Notes: a model not told the origin generated them from the letters alone. Shown: positions 1 through 10,213, counted from the first letter of the stretch. The stretch is 64,000 nucleotides of DNA from [Mycobacterium] nativiensis (GCF_020172685.1 NZ_CP083986.1:4947684-5011683), one strand, 5' to 3'. Made by a program: numbers and translations.

Positions 1-204
1 GTGGAGCGCTCCGGCATCCTGGTGTTCGCCAGCCACTCCAACGAATTCCTGGCGCGGCTGTGCAAGACCGCGATGTGGATCGACCACGGCACCATCAAGA
101 TGACCGGCGGGATCGAGGAAGTGGTCGGCGCCTACGAGGGCCCGGACGCCGCCCGGCACGTGCGTGAGGTGCTGGCCGAGACGCAGTCCGAGGAAAAGGC
201 GTGA
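1..204 (+). CDS. rfbE: Galactan ABC exporter ATP-binding subunit, C-terminal part (partial)
   Basis: This is the last 67 codons of an ATP-binding protein; the start lies outside the window, so the GTG at base 1 is internal. The segment has the end of an ABC nucleotide-binding domain: a beta strand followed by the H-switch histidine (FASHSNEFL, residues 9-17 of the fragment) and the typical closing strand with WIDHG. A short helical tail follows. The next two genes are glfT1 and an ABC-2 permease, as in Rv3781-Rv3783 of M. tuberculosis, so this is the Wzt-like partner of the permease at 1103-1933. The pair is the proposed exporter of lipid-linked galactan. Its TGA overlaps the GTG of glfT1 by four bases, which suggests translational coupling. 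Confidence 0.88.
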   Translation: MERSGILVFASHSNEFLARLCKTAMWIDHGTIKMTGGIEEVVGAYEGPDAARHVREVLAETQSEEKA

Positions 205-1106
205 CCGGGACCGTCTACGCCGTCGTCGTCACCCACCGCCGAGTCGCGCAACTGGCCGAATCCCTCAAGGCGCTGGTGTCCCAGACCCGGTCGCCGGACC
301 ACCTGATCGTCGTCGACAACGACAACGATGCCGCGGTGGCCGACCTGGTGGCCGAGCAGCCGGTACCGTCGACCTACCTCGGATCGCGGCGAAACCTCGG
401 CGGCGCAGGCGGTTTCGCGCTGGGGATGCTGCACGCCCTGGCCGCCGGCGCGGACTGGGTGTGGCTGGCCGACGACGACGGACGCCCCGCCGACACCGGA
501 GTGTTGGCGGCGCTGCTGACGTGTGCCGCCAAACACGGGCTGGCCGAGGTGTCGCCGATGGTGTGCAACATCGACGACCCGTCCCGGCTGGCGTTCCCGC
601 TGCGGCGCGGCCTGGTGTGGCGGCGCGAGGTCAGCGAACTGCACAGTGACGGTGGGGATCTGCTGCCGGGTATCGCGTCGTTGTTCAACGGGGCGTTGTT
701 CACCGCCGACGCACTCGAAGCGGTGGGGGTGCCCGATCTGCGGCTGTTCATCCGCGGCGACGAGGTGGAGGTGCACCGGCGGCTGGTGCGCTCCGGCCTG
801 CCGTTCGGGACATGCCTGACCGCGGCCTATCTGCATCCGTGCGGGTCGGCGGAGTTCAAGCCGATATTGGGTGGGCGGATGCATACCCAATATCCGGACA
901 ACGGTGCTAAACGTTTCTATACCTATCGCAACCGCGGCTATCTGATGGCCCAGCCGGGCATGCGACGGCTGCTGGTCCAGGAGTGGCTTCGGTTCGGTTG
1001 GTTCTTCCTGGTGTCTCGACGCGACCCGGCCGGGCTGATGGAGTGGGTCCGGCTGCGCCGGCTGGGACGCCGGGAGCAGTTCGCCAAACCCGAGGGGCAG
1101 CAATGA
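201..1106 (+). CDS. glfT1: Galactofuranosyltransferase GlfT1 (Rv3782-like)
   Basis: The enzyme adds the first two galactofuranose residues to the decaprenyl-diphosphate GlcNAc-rhamnose primer at the inner face of the membrane. The 301-residue product is close to the usual ~304. It has a GT-A fold start (VVVTHRR, residues 8-14), the VDNDND nucleotide-binding strand (39-43) and the metal-binding DDD triad at residues 91-93 (LADDDG). A basic, Trp-rich C-terminus (EWLRFGWFF) fits membrane association. The GTG start overlaps the upstream stop by four bases and the stop overlaps the downstream ATG by three, so it is the middle gene of a tight three-gene operon. An upstream in-frame alternative is not needed because the N-terminus aligns with the known family start. 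Confidence 0.95.
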   Translation: MTGTVYAVVVTHRRVAQLAESLKALVSQTRSPDHLIVVDNDNDAAVADLVAEQPVPSTYLGSRRNLGGAGGFALGMLHALAAGADWVWLADDDGRPADTGVLAALLTCAAKHGLAEVSPMVCNIDDPSRLAFPLRRGLVWRREVSELHSDGGDLLPGIASLFNGALFTADALEAVGVPDLRLFIRGDEVEVHRRLVRSGLPFGTCLTAAYLHPCGSAEFKPILGGRMHTQYPDNGAKRFYTYRNRGYLMAQPGMRRLLVQEWLRFGWFFLVSRRDPAGLMEWVRLRRLGRREQFAKPEGQQ

Positions 1107-1933
1107 GTTTCACCGACATAGCCGCGGAGTCCAAGAGTTTCGCGCGGGCGCGGGCCGACCTGGCGGACGGGTTCGGCCGCCGCGAGCTGTGGCTGCACCT
1201 GGGATGGCAGGACATCAAGCAGCGCTACCGGCGCAGCGTGCTGGGCCCGTTCTGGATCACGATCGGCACCGCCACCACCGCGGTGGCGATGGGTGGGCTG
1301 TACTCCAAGCTGTTTCACCTCGACCTGGCGGTCCACCTGCCCTACGTGACGCTCGGGCTGATCGTGTGGAACCTGCTGAACGCGGCCATCCTGGAGGGCG
1401 CCGACGTATTCGTCGCCAACGAGGGACTGATCAAGCAGTTGCCGACACCGCTGTCGGTGCACGTCTACCGGCTGGTGTGGCGGCAGATGATCCTGTTCGC
1501 GCACAACATCGTCATCTATATACCGATCGCGCTGATCTTTCCGAAACCCTGGTCGTGGGCCGATCTTTCGGTGATACCGGCACTGGCGTTGATCGCACTG
1601 AACTGTGTGTGGGTGTCGCTGTGCTTCGGGATTCTGGCCACCCGCTACCGCGACATCGCCCCGCTGCTGTTCTCGGTGGTGCAGTTGCTGTTCCTGATGA
1701 CGCCGATCATCTGGAACTACGACACGCTGCGGGCCCAGGGGGCGTCGCGCTGGATCAACGTCGTCGAGCTCAACCCGCTGATGCACTACCTCGACATCGT
1801 TCGAGCCCCGCTGCTGGGCGCACACCAGGAGCTGCGGCACTGGGCGGTGGTGCTGGTGCTGACCGTGGTCGGGTGGGCGGTGGCCGCGCTGGTCCTGCGC
1901 CAGTACCGGGCACGGGTGGCGTACTGGGTTTGA
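1103..1933 (+). CDS. rfbD: Galactan ABC exporter permease (Wzm-like, Rv3783)
   Basis: This is an ABC-2 type membrane permease of 276 residues. It starts with an amphipathic cytoplasmic segment containing the conserved motif LGWQDIKQRYRRS (about residues 33-45). About six hydrophobic segments follow, and the C-terminus matches the polysaccharide-export permease family (NPLMHYLDIVR). It would pair with the ATPase whose end is at 1-204 to move lipid-linked galactan across the membrane before arabinan is added. I chose the ATG at 1103 because it overlaps the glfT1 stop (ATGA) and the protein then begins like Rv3783. A longer frame opening at 983 runs through glfT1 and is rejected. A long hairpin follows the stop. 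Confidence 0.93.
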   Translation: MSFTDIAAESKSFARARADLADGFGRRELWLHLGWQDIKQRYRRSVLGPFWITIGTATTAVAMGGLYSKLFHLDLAVHLPYVTLGLIVWNLLNAAILEGADVFVANEGLIKQLPTPLSVHVYRLVWRQMILFAHNIVIYIPIALIFPKPWSWADLSVIPALALIALNCVWVSLCFGILATRYRDIAPLLFSVVQLLFLMTPIIWNYDTLRAQGASRWINVVELNPLMHYLDIVRAPLLGAHQELRHWAVVLVLTVVGWAVAALVLRQYRARVAYWV

Positions 1934-1941
1934 TCCCTCGG

Positions 1942-2004
1942 CGTTGACTCCGCGCTCAGGGTGCAAAAGTTCGAGTGAAGTGCGCCATGGACACAGAGTC
2001 AACG
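1942..2004. terminator. Long intergenic inverted repeat after rfbD (dispersed family)
   Basis: Two 24-base arms (1942-1965 and 1981-2004) pair with six non-identical positions around a 15-base loop, eight bases after the rfbD stop. The outer arms begin CGTTGACTC and end GAGTCAACG. The same arm sequence recurs at 51629-51691 and, as a half-site, at 63842-63879, so it belongs to a repeated intergenic hairpin family. No T-tract is visible, so termination activity is inferred from position. Confidence 0.6.
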
Positions 2005-2054
2005 CGAGCCCGTAGGAATCCCGCCACACTGGCCACTCTGACACCGTCGAGGAA

Positions 2055-2098
2055 CCACGTGGCTGTTGTCGAATCGGATAGCGCCGGTGATAGCAGGG
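2055..2098. repeat. 44-bp dispersed repeat, copy 1
   Basis: This segment matches 14379-14422 at 40 of 44 positions in the same orientation. The core TTGTCGAATCGGATA is identical in both. It lies just upstream of the vapBC promoter. The right half resembles an imperfect palindrome, clearer in copy 2. Function is unknown. Confidence 0.7.
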
Positions 2099-2121
2099 CG
2101 GCCGCAGATCGTTTTCTCATC

Positions 2122-2144
2122 TACACTGATAACAGTGATATCAG
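2122..2144 (+). promoter_or_regulatory. Likely vapBC promoter -10 and VapB operator
   Basis: TACACT at 2122-2127 fits a mycobacterial -10 box. It overlaps two nested palindromes: CACTG/CAGTG (2124-2128 and 2133-2137) and CTGATA/TATCAG (2126-2131 and 2139-2144). Toxin-antitoxin operons are usually repressed by antitoxin binding at such sites. The Shine-Dalgarno AGGAGG follows at 2143-2148. Confidence 0.5.
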
Positions 2145-2156
2145 GAGGTGGGAGCG

Positions 2157-2378
2157 ATGGCTGACATTCTCATCCGGGGGTTATCGGACACGACCGTCGC
2201 ACGAATCGACGCCGAGGCGACCGCCCAAGGGCTCTCCCGCAATGAATACCTGCGCCGCAGATTCGAGGCCGAGCGGTCGGGTGATGGCACGAGGCTGACC
2301 GTCGCAGATCTCCGTCGGGCCGCCGAAGCTGCCAGGGATCTGGATGATCCCGACGTGATGGAAGCCGCCTGGCGGTGA
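2157..2378 (+). CDS. vapB: VapB-type ribbon-helix-helix antitoxin
   Basis: This is a 73-residue protein whose N-terminus ([18 protein letters not shown]) has the short strand and following helix of the ribbon-helix-helix DNA-binding fold. The next helix carries [13 protein letters not shown]. The acidic C-terminus ([13 protein letters not shown]) is the sort of tail that wraps and neutralises the partner toxin. I chose the ATG at 2157 because AGGAGG lies eight bases upstream; a GTG at 2148 overlaps that ribosome-binding site. The stop overlaps the vapC GTG by four bases. The protein should autoregulate the operon through the palindromes at 2124-2144. The subfamily is not assigned. Confidence 0.88.
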   Translation: MADILIRGLSDTTVARIDAEATAQGLSRNEYLRRRFEAERSGDGTRLTVADLRRAAEAARDLDDPDVMEAAWR

Positions 2379-2779
2379 CGGCCTGGCTGATCGACAAGTC
2401 GGCGTACACGCGCCTCGGGGACTCTCCCGACGCACAGGAATGGGCGGATCGGATCGGACGCGGCATGGTCCGCATCAGCACCGTGACACGACTCGAGATC
2501 GGCTATTCCTTTCGTACCTCTGCCGAAGCGCGCCACGAATCGTTCTCTCCCCCACTGTCTCTCATGCCGCTGGAGTACGTGACGCCAGCGACGGAGAATC
2601 GTGCCATCGCGAATCAACTACTCCTGGCCGATCGAGGCCAACATCGAGCACCGTCCATTCCCGACCTTCTCGTGGCGGCGACGGCAGAAACGGCGGGCCT
2701 GACAGTGCTGGCCCTGGACAAGGACTTTGAGTTGATCGCGGACATCACCGGACAGCCGATAGAACGGCTGCGGATCTGA
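2375..2779 (+). CDS. vapC: VapC-type PIN-domain ribonuclease toxin
   Basis: This 134-residue PIN-domain protein should cut RNA, typically tRNA or rRNA in this family, unless bound by VapB. The acidic metal-binding residues are visible: D7 (WLIDKSAY), E41 (RLEIGYS), D97 (IPDLLVAA) and D115/D117 (LDKDFE). The length is normal for VapC. It starts with GTG inside the end of vapB (GTGA overlap), the usual antitoxin-first order. Nothing looks truncated and all catalytic acids are present, so the toxin is probably functional. The pair is absent from the corresponding place in M. tuberculosis and may be a recent insertion. The target RNA cannot be told from sequence. Confidence 0.92.
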   Translation: MTAWLIDKSAYTRLGDSPDAQEWADRIGRGMVRISTVTRLEIGYSFRTSAEARHESFSPPLSLMPLEYVTPATENRAIANQLLLADRGQHRAPSIPDLLVAATAETAGLTVLALDKDFELIADITGQPIERLRI

Positions 2780-2821
2780 CAGCTGCGCTCCGAAGCGGGC
2801 CGCCCCACGGTGCGCCTGTAC

Positions 2822-3760
2822 CTACCCCGCCCTCCATTCCCGGTACTCCTGGGATGTCAGTTGTCGGCCAAAGACGGTTGCGATAGCCGGATCCTGGTCC
2901 AGGTAGGCGTCCTCGTTACGTCGCCAGGCCTGCACATACCGATAGAACGGCAACCACGGGTGCAGGTGGTGCACCAGGTGATAGGTCTGGGACAGCATGA
3001 TCGGGATCAGCATCCGTTCCATGCCGACCCGGTTTCGGGTGGCACGGTAGCGATTGCCCTGCTGCGTCTCCTGCAGTCCGTGGTGCGGCAGCCAATCGAA
3101 CCACCAGCCCAGGAACACCAGTCCAATACGCTGCGGGATCAGCACGACGATCACGACCATCCAGAAATGCCCCGTGACAATCGCGGTGCAGATGCCCGCG
3201 ACACTCAACGAGAGCACCACGGCCGTTTCGGCGACCTCAGCCAGGAGCCGACGCCGGCAACGCTGCGCCCGGCGCTTCAGCTGCCGGCAGTACCAGACGA
3301 CATAGAAGGCATCCATCAGCGCCCAGCGGAACGGCAGCTGCCAGGCCGGCCCGTGGGTGGCGAACATGTCCGGATCGTTCTCGCCGTCGTTGGCGGTGCG
3401 GTGGTGCTGGAGATGGACGTAGCTGAACGCCGGCAACGAAAACATCGGCGCGACAAAGGGCCAAGCCAACCGCCCGATCACCGAGTTCACCCAGCTCACT
3501 GAAGAGAGCGAATGGTGCAGCGCCTCGTGGGCCACCATGAACATTGCGTAGACGACCATGGTGTTGACCGAGATGGTCAGCCAAATCGGCGCGTGTCGGC
3601 TGATCGCCGCGATCGTCGAAACAACGAAGACGATCAGGGCGCCCGCACCCAACGCGAGCGTGGGCCAGGCCAACGCGGGTATCGCTTCGCCCGGGTGCGG
3701 GTGCCGTTGACGTGCAACGGTTTCCGCCGACACATGATCCAACGCCTCGAGCGGCGGCAT
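2822..3760 (-). CDS. Membrane fatty-acid desaturase/hydroxylase-like protein
   Basis: This 312-residue membrane protein has the three histidine boxes of the di-iron desaturase/hydroxylase superfamily: HEALHH (78-83), HLQHH (116-120) and HLVHH (261-265), with an additional HH at 226-227. Hydrophobic segments occur near residues 30-52, 60-76 and 180-220. The arrangement resembles both acyl-lipid desaturases and carotenoid hydroxylases, so the substrate is not clear. I chose the ATG at 3760 because GGAGGA sits five bases upstream. A further ATG at 3781 would add seven residues but has no ribosome-binding site. It converges on vapC with 42 bases between the stops. No equivalent lies here in M. 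tuberculosis. Confidence 0.82.
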   Translation of the reverse strand: MPPLEALDHVSAETVARQRHPHPGEAIPALAWPTLALGAGALIVFVVSTIAAISRHAPIWLTISVNTMVVYAMFMVAHEALHHSLSSVSWVNSVIGRLAWPFVAPMFSLPAFSYVHLQHHRTANDGENDPDMFATHGPAWQLPFRWALMDAFYVVWYCRQLKRRAQRCRRRLLAEVAETAVVLSLSVAGICTAIVTGHFWMVVIVVLIPQRIGLVFLGWWFDWLPHHGLQETQQGNRYRATRNRVGMERMLIPIMLSQTYHLVHHLHPWLPFYRYVQAWRRNEDAYLDQDPAIATVFGRQLTSQEYREWRAG

Positions 3761-3975
3761 GGGCTTCCTCCAAATGCGCATTCACACGAGCGAGAAATGA
3801 CCTAGGCAGATAGAGGTTATGCGATTCTGTGACGATAATTTCCACACGCGCGCTTGATGTTTGGTTAAAAAGCCGTCACAGTTTCGCATCGTCCAACCAT
3901 GCGGTATCGCCGAAAAGCAGTGGCTGATACCAGTTTCCACAGTTCACCGCCTAGGCCACCAGTTCGTAGCCGGCG

Positions 3976-6900
3976 CTACGGGGTGGCCGGGTTGTTCGGG
4001 CCGTTGCTGCCGCTGGCCGTCGCGCCGTCCGACTGTGTGCCGCCGGTGTTGACGATGTTGCCGTCGGCTCCGTTGCCGCCGGTGTTGCCGACTCCGGTGC
4101 CGCTGCCGCCGCTGCCGCCGGTGGCGGTGCCGTCGGTGGCGGTGGACGGAGTTGCCGTGACGGCGCCGTCGTTGCCGAAGGCGTCGAGCCGGCTCGACCC
4201 GCCGAGGCCACCGGTGCCACCGTCCAGGCCGTCACCACCGTTGCCACCGGTCGACGTTCCGTTGGCCAGGTTGCCCGGGTCACCGCCGGTCGCGATGCTG
4301 GCCTTGCCGCCGTTGCCGCCGGTTCCGCCGTTGCCCGCGGCATCAGCGGTGGCGTTGCCACCGTGACCGCCCTGCGCGGTGCCGCTGGCCGTGCCACCGG
4401 GACCACCGAGCGATCCGGTGGTCTTGGAGCTCTGGATGTCCGAGCTTCCGCCGTTACCGCCTTGGCTGCCCGCGCCGCTGGCGTTGCCGCCGTCACCGCC
4501 GGTCGAGGTGCCGTACGAGTCGCCACCGGTGGAGCTGTGGCCGACCTCGCCGGACTCCAATTCACCGAAGCCACCGGTGCCACCGACGCCGCCGTCGGTA
4601 CCGGTGCCGCCGTTGCCGCCCTGGGCCACCGCGTCACCGCCCGCACCGATCGAGCCGCCGCCGGGTGCGTCGACCGCGAGGTAGCCGGCGCCACCGTCGC
4701 CACCGACGCCGTTGTCGCCCAGACCTCCGCTGCCGCCGGTGGCGGTACCGGTGATGGTGCTGTCCGCCCCGATTGCCGAAGCAACGGCCGCGCCACCCGT
4801 GCCGCCGGTCCCGCCGTTGTCACCGGCCCCGCCGTCGCCGCCGGTGACGGTGGTCTGGTCGATGACGGCACCATCGGTGGCCGTGATGTCGGCCGTGCCG
4901 CCGGCGCCGCCGTTGCCGCCGTTGGTCCCGGTACCCGCGTTGCCACCGGTCGCGTGGCTGTTGGTGATCGCGCTGCCCGCGCCGATCGCGGACAGGGCCG
5001 CGGCACCGCCGTCCGCGGTCTGGCTGGCGTTACCACCGGTCACCGAGCTGTGCGAGATGCTGCCGCCATCGCCGACGGTCACCGTGGCGCCACCGCCGAC
5101 GTGCTCGCCGACGTTCTCGCCGCTCTGCACGGTCACGCCGGTGACGGCGCCGCCGCCGTTGTTGATCAGCGTGTTGTTGGCGCCGTCCTGGCCGTTCACC
5201 CCGTTGGCGCCGCCGTTGGTGGCGGCACCACCGGCCACGTTGGCGCCGTCGATGGTGCTGCCCTGGCCGTCGGCCTCGATGCCGGCGTAGCCACCGGTGC
5301 CACCATTGCCGCCGACGCCGGTGCTGCTGCCCGCTCCACCGTCGCCGCCGTTACCACCCGTCGCGGTGCTGTTGGTGACGGTGCCGCCGCCGGTCTCCCG
5401 GATGATGGCGCCACCGCCGCCACCACCACCGCCACCACCCTGGCCGGCGGTCGTGCCGTCAGCGGCACCACCGCTGCCGCCGTTGCCGCCGTTGCCACCG
5501 GTCACGGTGTTGGTGTCATCTGCACCGTTGATGGCGCCGCCGCTGGCACCGGCACCGCCGTCGCCGCCGTCGCCCGCAGCGCCGGTCCCGGCATTGCCCT
5601 GGCTGTCCACGACCACCGCACCGCCGCCACCGCCGGCGCCGCCGTGTCCACCGGTGAAGCTGCCCGTGCCGCCACCGCCGCCGTTGCCACCGGCACCGGC
5701 GTTGCCGCCGACCGTGGTGCCACCGTCACCGCCGGTACCGCCGGAACCACCTGTGCTCAGCAGCGGGTTGGTCAGGTCGGCACCGACGGGTGCGCCCATG
5801 CCGCCGTCGCCACCCTTACCGCCGGAGCCGGCCGCGCCGTTCTCGGAGGAACCACCGACGCCACCGTTACCGCCGTGGCCGCCGGCCATCGTGGCCAGCG
5901 GGACGAACTCCCGGTCCACGGCACCGGTGGTGTTGCCACCGGCGCCACCGTCACCACCGTTGCCCGCGGTGTCGTCACCGGTTGCGTTGGCACCGGCACC
6001 ACCGGAGCCGCCGTAGCCGCCGTGGCCCGAACCGTCGCCACCGACACCGCCGACGCCGCCGTTGCCGCCGATGCCGTTGCCGCCGTCGGCCGCCGAGGTG
6101 ACCGCGCCGCCGGTGCCACCGTTGCCGCCGGTGCCGCCGTAGACGCCCTGACCACCGCCGCCGCCGGCACCACCGGTACCCGCCGCGTAGCCCGAGCCAC
6201 CGGAACCGCCGTTGCCGCCGGAACCGCCGACACCGATCGCGTCGTCGTGCGCCGGACTCAGGCCGTTGCCGATGAAGTCACCGTTGTCATCGGTGGCCGC
6301 GTCACCGCCGAGCCCACCGACACCGCCGTCACCACCGTTGCCGATCCGACCGAGGTTGCCGGCAGTGCCGTCGGTGTGGCCCTCGCCGCCGCCGGTGCCG
6401 CCTGCGCCGACCGTGGCGCCGGCCGCGCCGCCGTTACCGCCGTTGCCGCCGACACCACCGGAGCCGCCGACGCCGTTCTGGTCGGTCGGCACCAGTTCCG
6501 TGATCAGCACACCGTTGGCGCCCTTGCCGCCGTCACCGCCGACACCACCATTGCCGCCGTTACCGGTGTCGCCGCCGTTGCCGCCGTTGCCGTTGGTCGC
6601 GTTGCCGCCCTTGCCGCCGTCGCCGCCTATGCCGCCATCACCGGCGTTGCCACCGGCTCCACCGGCCACCGTCGGGTCGGTCGAGTCGGCGCCGGCACCA
6701 CCGTTGCCGCCCGTGCCACCGACACCGCCGGCGCCACCGTTACCGGCGTTGCCCGAGACCGAGCCACCGTTGCCGCCGACACCACCCGCGCCGCCGGCAC
6801 CACCGGCGAAGCCGTCGCCGCCGGTGCCGCCGGTGCCGTCCTGCTCGAAGAAGCCGTTCCAGCCGTCCGCACCCTGCGAGCCGGCACCACCGACGCCACC

Positions 6901-8661
6901 GTTACCGCCGTTGCCGTGGTCGCCACCGTTACCGCCGGCTCCACCGGTGCCACCGGCCACCCCGGTGTTGTCCTCGTTGAAGCCGTTGCCGGCGCCACCG
7001 ACACCGCCGTTACCGCCGTTGCCCGAGACGGTGGTCGGCATCGTGCCGTCGGCGCCGTCGGCACCCGCGGTGCCGGGCGTGCCGCCGAAGATCAGCCCGG
7101 TGGACAAGCCGGCCGCGCCGCCCTTGCCACCGGCACCGACCGTGCCGAGGTCGCCACCGTTGCCGCCGGCACCGCCGTTGCCACCACCGACCAGGCCCGT
7201 CGGGGCTGCGTCGGCGCGGATCAGTCCGGCAGTACCGAGCGGCGCGGAGCCACTGCCGGCACCACCATTGCCACCGTTGCCACCATTGCCGGCCAGGCCG
7301 GAGCCGCCACCGTTACCGCCGGCACCACCGTTACCGGCGGCACCCGCGGTGTGAATACCGAAGAAGCCGCCGGCGCCACCGTTACCGCCGGCGCCACCCA
7401 CGCCACCGGCACCACCGGATCCGGCGGTGCCACCGTTGCCGCCGGATCCGCCATCGCCCCCGAGGCCGGTCGGGTCAGCCGCAAGCGCGCTGACACCTGC
7501 GGCGGGACCGCCCACCAGCTGCGTGCTGTCGTTGCCGTTGCCTCCGATACCGCCGTCACCACCGTTGCCGCCGACACCGCCGTTACCGCCGGCGCCACCG
7601 GTACCGCCGCCGCCGGAGGTGCCGAACAGACCGGCCGCGCCGCCGTTGCCACCGACACCGCCGGCGCCACCGATGAAGCCGTCCACACCGGCGCCGCCGT
7701 CGGTGCCCGCAATGCCGGTCGCGCCGTCACCGCTGCCGGGGAAGCTCAGCCCGTCCAGGCCGCGATCGCCGTTGGTTCCGGCCGCACCGTTGCCACCGGC
7801 GCCACCGGTACCACCGCTGCCGCCGTTACCGAACAGGAAGCCGGCGACACCACCGTTGCCGCCGGCCAGGCCGGCCACACCCGCCGCGCCGACACCGTCG
7901 ACTCCGAACGCGCCCGCGCCACCGTCGCCACCGTTACCCAGCAGGAAGCCACCGGCACCACCGTCACCGCCGACCATGGCCAAGCCGACACCGCTGCCGC
8001 CGGCACCACCGTCGCCGAGCATTCCGCCCGCGCCGCCGTCGAGGTCAATCGAGCTGGCGTTCGCGAATGAGTAGGTACCGCCCTCAACGTCGGCCAGGGT
8101 GATCACATCGCCGTCAGCGTTGGTCAGGGCCGAGCCGTCCGCCCCGATCAGATCACCGTCGGCGTTGAAGAACGTGCCGCTGCCGCCGTCGCCGAACAGG
8201 AAGCCGCCCGCGGTGGCGGCGTGGTAGATCAGGTCGCCGTCGTCGAGGCTGACGTAGGCGTTGGCGCCGTTGGCGAAGACACCGTCTATGACCAATCCGC
8301 TGCTGATCATCATCTCGCCGAGGCTGTGCAGCGGTTGGTAGATCACCATGTTGATCGCGTTGGCGACCATGTCATCCAGCCACTGCAGCGGGTCGACCAT
8401 CTGGTCGGCGGCCGAGCCCGGGATGTCACCGCCGAACAGCGCGCTGTAGTCGGCGAGCGACGACTCCAGCGCAGATGAGTCGAACCACGTCGAGGTCTGG
8501 CTGAACAGGGCGTCGAAGATCTCGTCGAACCCGTCGGCGCGCGCCGGGGCTGCTGTCAGCGGCGTCATGCCGAAGGCGAGGAAAGCGCCCACCGCGCTCG
8601 TCGCGCCGATCGCGCGGCCGGCCCGGCGCTTGTTCTTCCCGAGGAAATTCTTCGTCGACAT
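3976..8661 (-). CDS. Giant exported PGRS-repeat protein without PE domain (1)
   Basis: The product is a 1561-residue glycine-rich protein. The N-terminus is a basic, Sec-type signal peptide (KRRAGRAIG, then [18 protein letters not shown]) and not a PE domain. A non-repetitive domain follows at about residues 45-165 ([34 protein letters not shown]) and is shared with the protein at 10691-14059. Residues from about 165 to 1000 are GGxGGx repeats of the PGRS type. The C-terminal part has TATGG-type units and a closing module ([22 protein letters not shown]) shared with the protein at 14488-21891. The ATG is set by AAGGAG five bases upstream. A surface or secreted role is inferred from the signal peptide. 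The function is unknown. Confidence 0.85.
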   Translation of the reverse strand: MSTKNFLGKNKRRAGRAIGATSAVGAFLAFGMTPLTAAPARADGFDEIFDALFSQTSTWFDSSALESSLADYSALFGGDIPGSAADQMVDPLQWLDDMVANAINMVIYQPLHSLGEMMISSGLVIDGVFANGANAYVSLDDGDLIYHAATAGGFLFGDGGSGTFFNADGDLIGADGSALTNADGDVITLADVEGGTYSFANASSIDLDGGAGGMLGDGGAGGSGVGLAMVGGDGGAGGFLLGNGGDGGAGAFGVDGVGAAGVAGLAGGNGGVAGFLFGNGGSGGTGGAGGNGAAGTNGDRGLDGLSFPGSGDGATGIAGTDGGAGVDGFIGGAGGVGGNGGAAGLFGTSGGGGTGGAGGNGGVGGNGGDGGIGGNGNDSTQLVGGPAAGVSALAADPTGLGGDGGSGGNGGTAGSGGAGGVGGAGGNGGAGGFFGIHTAGAAGNGGAGGNGGGSGLAGNGGNGGNGGAGSGSAPLGTAGLIRADAAPTGLVGGGNGGAGGNGGDLGTVGAGGKGGAAGLSTGLIFGGTPGTAGADGADGTMPTTVSGNGGNGGVGGAGNGFNEDNTGVAGGTGGAGGNGGDHGNGGNGGVGGAGSQGADGWNGFFEQDGTGGTGGDGFAGGAGGAGGVGGNGGSVSGNAGNGGAGGVGGTGGNGGAGADSTDPTVAGGAGGNAGDGGIGGDGGKGGNATNGNGGNGGDTGNGGNGGVGGDGGKGANGVLITELVPTDQNGVGGSGGVGGNGGNGGAAGATVGAGGTGGGEGHTDGTAGNLGRIGNGGDGGVGGLGGDAATDDNGDFIGNGLSPAHDDAIGVGGSGGNGGSGGSGYAAGTGGAGGGGGQGVYGGTGGNGGTGGAVTSAADGGNGIGGNGGVGGVGGDGSGHGGYGGSGGAGANATGDDTAGNGGDGGAGGNTTGAVDREFVPLATMAGGHGGNGGVGGSSENGAAGSGGKGGDGGMGAPVGADLTNPLLSTGGSGGTGGDGGTTVGGNAGAGGNGGGGGTGSFTGGHGGAGGGGGAVVVDSQGNAGTGAAGDGGDGGAGASGGAINGADDTNTVTGGNGGNGGSGGAADGTTAGQGGGGGGGGGGAIIRETGGGTVTNSTATGGNGGDGGAGSSTGVGGNGGTGGYAGIEADGQGSTIDGANVAGGAATNGGANGVNGQDGANNTLINNGGGAVTGVTVQSGENVGEHVGGGATVTVGDGGSISHSSVTGGNASQTADGGAAALSAIGAGSAITNSHATGGNAGTGTNGGNGGAGGTADITATDGAVIDQTTVTGGDGGAGDNGGTGGTGGAAVASAIGADSTITGTATGGSGGLGDNGVGGDGGAGYLAVDAPGGGSIGAGGDAVAQGGNGGTGTDGGVGGTGGFGELESGEVGHSSTGGDSYGTSTGGDGGNASGAGSQGGNGGSSDIQSSKTTGSLGGPGGTASGTAQGGHGGNATADAAGNGGTGGNGGKASIATGGDPGNLANGTSTGGNGGDGLDGGTGGLGGSSRLDAFGNDGAVTATPSTATDGTATGGSGGSGTGVGNTGGNGADGNIVNTGGTQSDGATASGSNGPNNPATP

Positions 8662-9079
8662 GATTTCTCCTTGAGGCGACGCTGCAGGCGGTTGACATGT
8701 ACGTAAAAACGCTTAGTGCGTATTAAGGTAGCAGAGCGGGTTTCAAACCGGAAGCCTTATCCGAATTTGGCTTTGCCGCACCACACTCGCCTGATCACGC
8801 CGGTCAGCGAGGTATCCGCCGCCCGCTTCCCGGGGCATTTTTCCAACTCCGCGGAAAAATAACCGTTTAAAGAACCTGATAGTCGGTGGCCGTTTTATTT
8901 ATATGCTCTAGCAATTTATTTGCTGACTCGCGCGATGCAAGCGCTTGGTTGGGTCTCCTGGGCATGCCGAAAAGCACCGGCTGCTGTGGTTATCGCGGGT
9001 CGCACCGTGGCTGGGGACGGGATCGTCCGGCGCGTTCCCGGCCGGACAGTGACCCTGCGCGTTTGCGGGGGCGTCGGCG
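8662..9079. other. Intergenic region upstream of PGRS gene 1, AT-rich segment
   Basis: This 418-base stretch has no supported gene. On the minus strand TACCTT (complement of 8725-8730) is a possible -10 for the PGRS gene, 64 bases before its ATG. Bases 8855-8930 are unusually AT-rich for this genome (runs such as TTTTATTTATATG), in contrast to the flanks. Such segments are often bound by Lsr2-type silencers, but that is inference. No hairpin was recognised at the end of the racemase-like gene. Confidence 0.4.
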
Positions 9080-10183
9080 TCAGAAGCGGTAGGCGCGGAC
9101 GGCGTCGGGATCCGGGTCGAGGCCCAGCCCCGGGCCCTGCGGCACGATGATCCGGCCGTTCATCGGTGCCAGCGCGTCCCCGTAGATCGAGGTCAGCTGG
9201 TCGAACCAGCGCCACTCGATCATCGCGTCGGCGCCGCCCAGCGCCGCGGCCACCTGGATCGCGGCCAGCAGTCCCGGCCCGTCGTAGAACGAGTGCGTCA
9301 TCACCGGCACACCGTGGGTGCCGGCCAGCGGAAAGACCTTGCGCAGCTCGGTGATTCCGCCCATCTTCGCCGGGCTGGGCTGCACGAAGTCCACCGCGCC
9401 GGAGTCCAGCAGTCGCTCGAATTCCATGACGGTGCCGACGTTTTCACCCGACGACACCGGCAGGCCGGTGCGTCGCCGCAGTTTGGCCAGGCCGTCGAAG
9501 TTCTCCGGCGGCCACAACGGTTCCTCCAGAAACGTCAGGTCGAGGGCGTGCAGGTCGGCGGCAAGCGCCTGCACCTGCGGCAGGCTCCAGGCGCAGCCGG
9601 CGTCGACGATCAACGCGATGGCGGGGCCGGCTTCCTCGCGCGCCGCCCGCATGGCGGGCAGCCCGGATTCGTGCAGTTTGATCGCACCGAATCCGTCGTC
9701 GACCACGCGGCGCACCACGGCGCGGACGCGTTGCGGCTCCGTGTAGCAGGCCAGGCTGGCGTAGCAGGGCAGGGCCCGAGCTCGGTGGCCCTCGCTGAGC
9801 AGCTCCGCGACCGGGACACCGGCGAGCTTGCCGGCGATGTCCCACAAGGCGATGTCCACCGCGGACAGCGCATAGGTGATCGCGCCGCCGCGGCCGAAGA
9901 CGTGCAGCCTGCGTTGCACCTGCTCCATCAGCGCGGCGATATCGCCGGCGTCGCGGCCCAGGCAGAGCGGGGTGATCAGTTCGTTGAGCGCGTGGGCGGC
10001 CAGGCCGGTGCCGTACAGGCCGAACGCCTCGCCCCAGCCCACCACGCCGTCGCTGGTGGTGACCTTGACCAGCAGCGCGTCCGCCGCTTCGAGCGGCTCG
10101 CCCCACAGCGCAGCGCCCGGCAGGTCCGCTTTGAGCGGGATCCGCAGCGAAATCGCCTCGATTTCGGCGATGACGGACGGCAT
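9080..10183 (-). CDS. Mandelate racemase/muconate lactonizing enzyme family protein
   Basis: This 367-residue protein belongs to the enolase superfamily. An N-terminal capping domain (residues 1-120) is followed by the barrel. The metal ligands are visible as D194 (IVDAGCAW), E220 (LEEPLW) and E247 (SSGENVG). K169 and H171 (IKLHES) sit at the end of the second barrel strand, and H297 (MTHSFYDG) could be a general base. This set fits acid-sugar dehydratases or racemases of the mandelate racemase subgroup, but the substrate cannot be deduced. The start at 10183 (MPSVIAEIEA) fits the family; the longer open frame to 10501 is antisense to the GtrA gene. The gene is divergent from the GtrA gene, with 30 bases between them, and is not part of the M. 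tuberculosis locus. Confidence 0.85.
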   Translation of the reverse strand: MPSVIAEIEAISLRIPLKADLPGAALWGEPLEAADALLVKVTTSDGVVGWGEAFGLYGTGLAAHALNELITPLCLGRDAGDIAALMEQVQRRLHVFGRGGAITYALSAVDIALWDIAGKLAGVPVAELLSEGHRARALPCYASLACYTEPQRVRAVVRRVVDDGFGAIKLHESGLPAMRAAREEAGPAIALIVDAGCAWSLPQVQALAADLHALDLTFLEEPLWPPENFDGLAKLRRRTGLPVSSGENVGTVMEFERLLDSGAVDFVQPSPAKMGGITELRKVFPLAGTHGVPVMTHSFYDGPGLLAAIQVAAALGGADAMIEWRWFDQLTSIYGDALAPMNGRIIVPQGPGLGLDPDPDAVRAYRF

Positions 10184-10213
10184 GGTTCTCAGCGTAGGAC
10201 TTAAGCTTCCCGG

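Noticed and set aside
4363..8070. Long plus-strand open frame of 1235 codons opposite PGRS gene 1
   Set aside because: It is Ala/Thr/Val-rich, the expected antisense reading of GGxGGx codons. It has no ribosome-binding site and no domain. Similar frames oppose the other PGRS genes (10751-14122, 14950-18585, 19147-21705).
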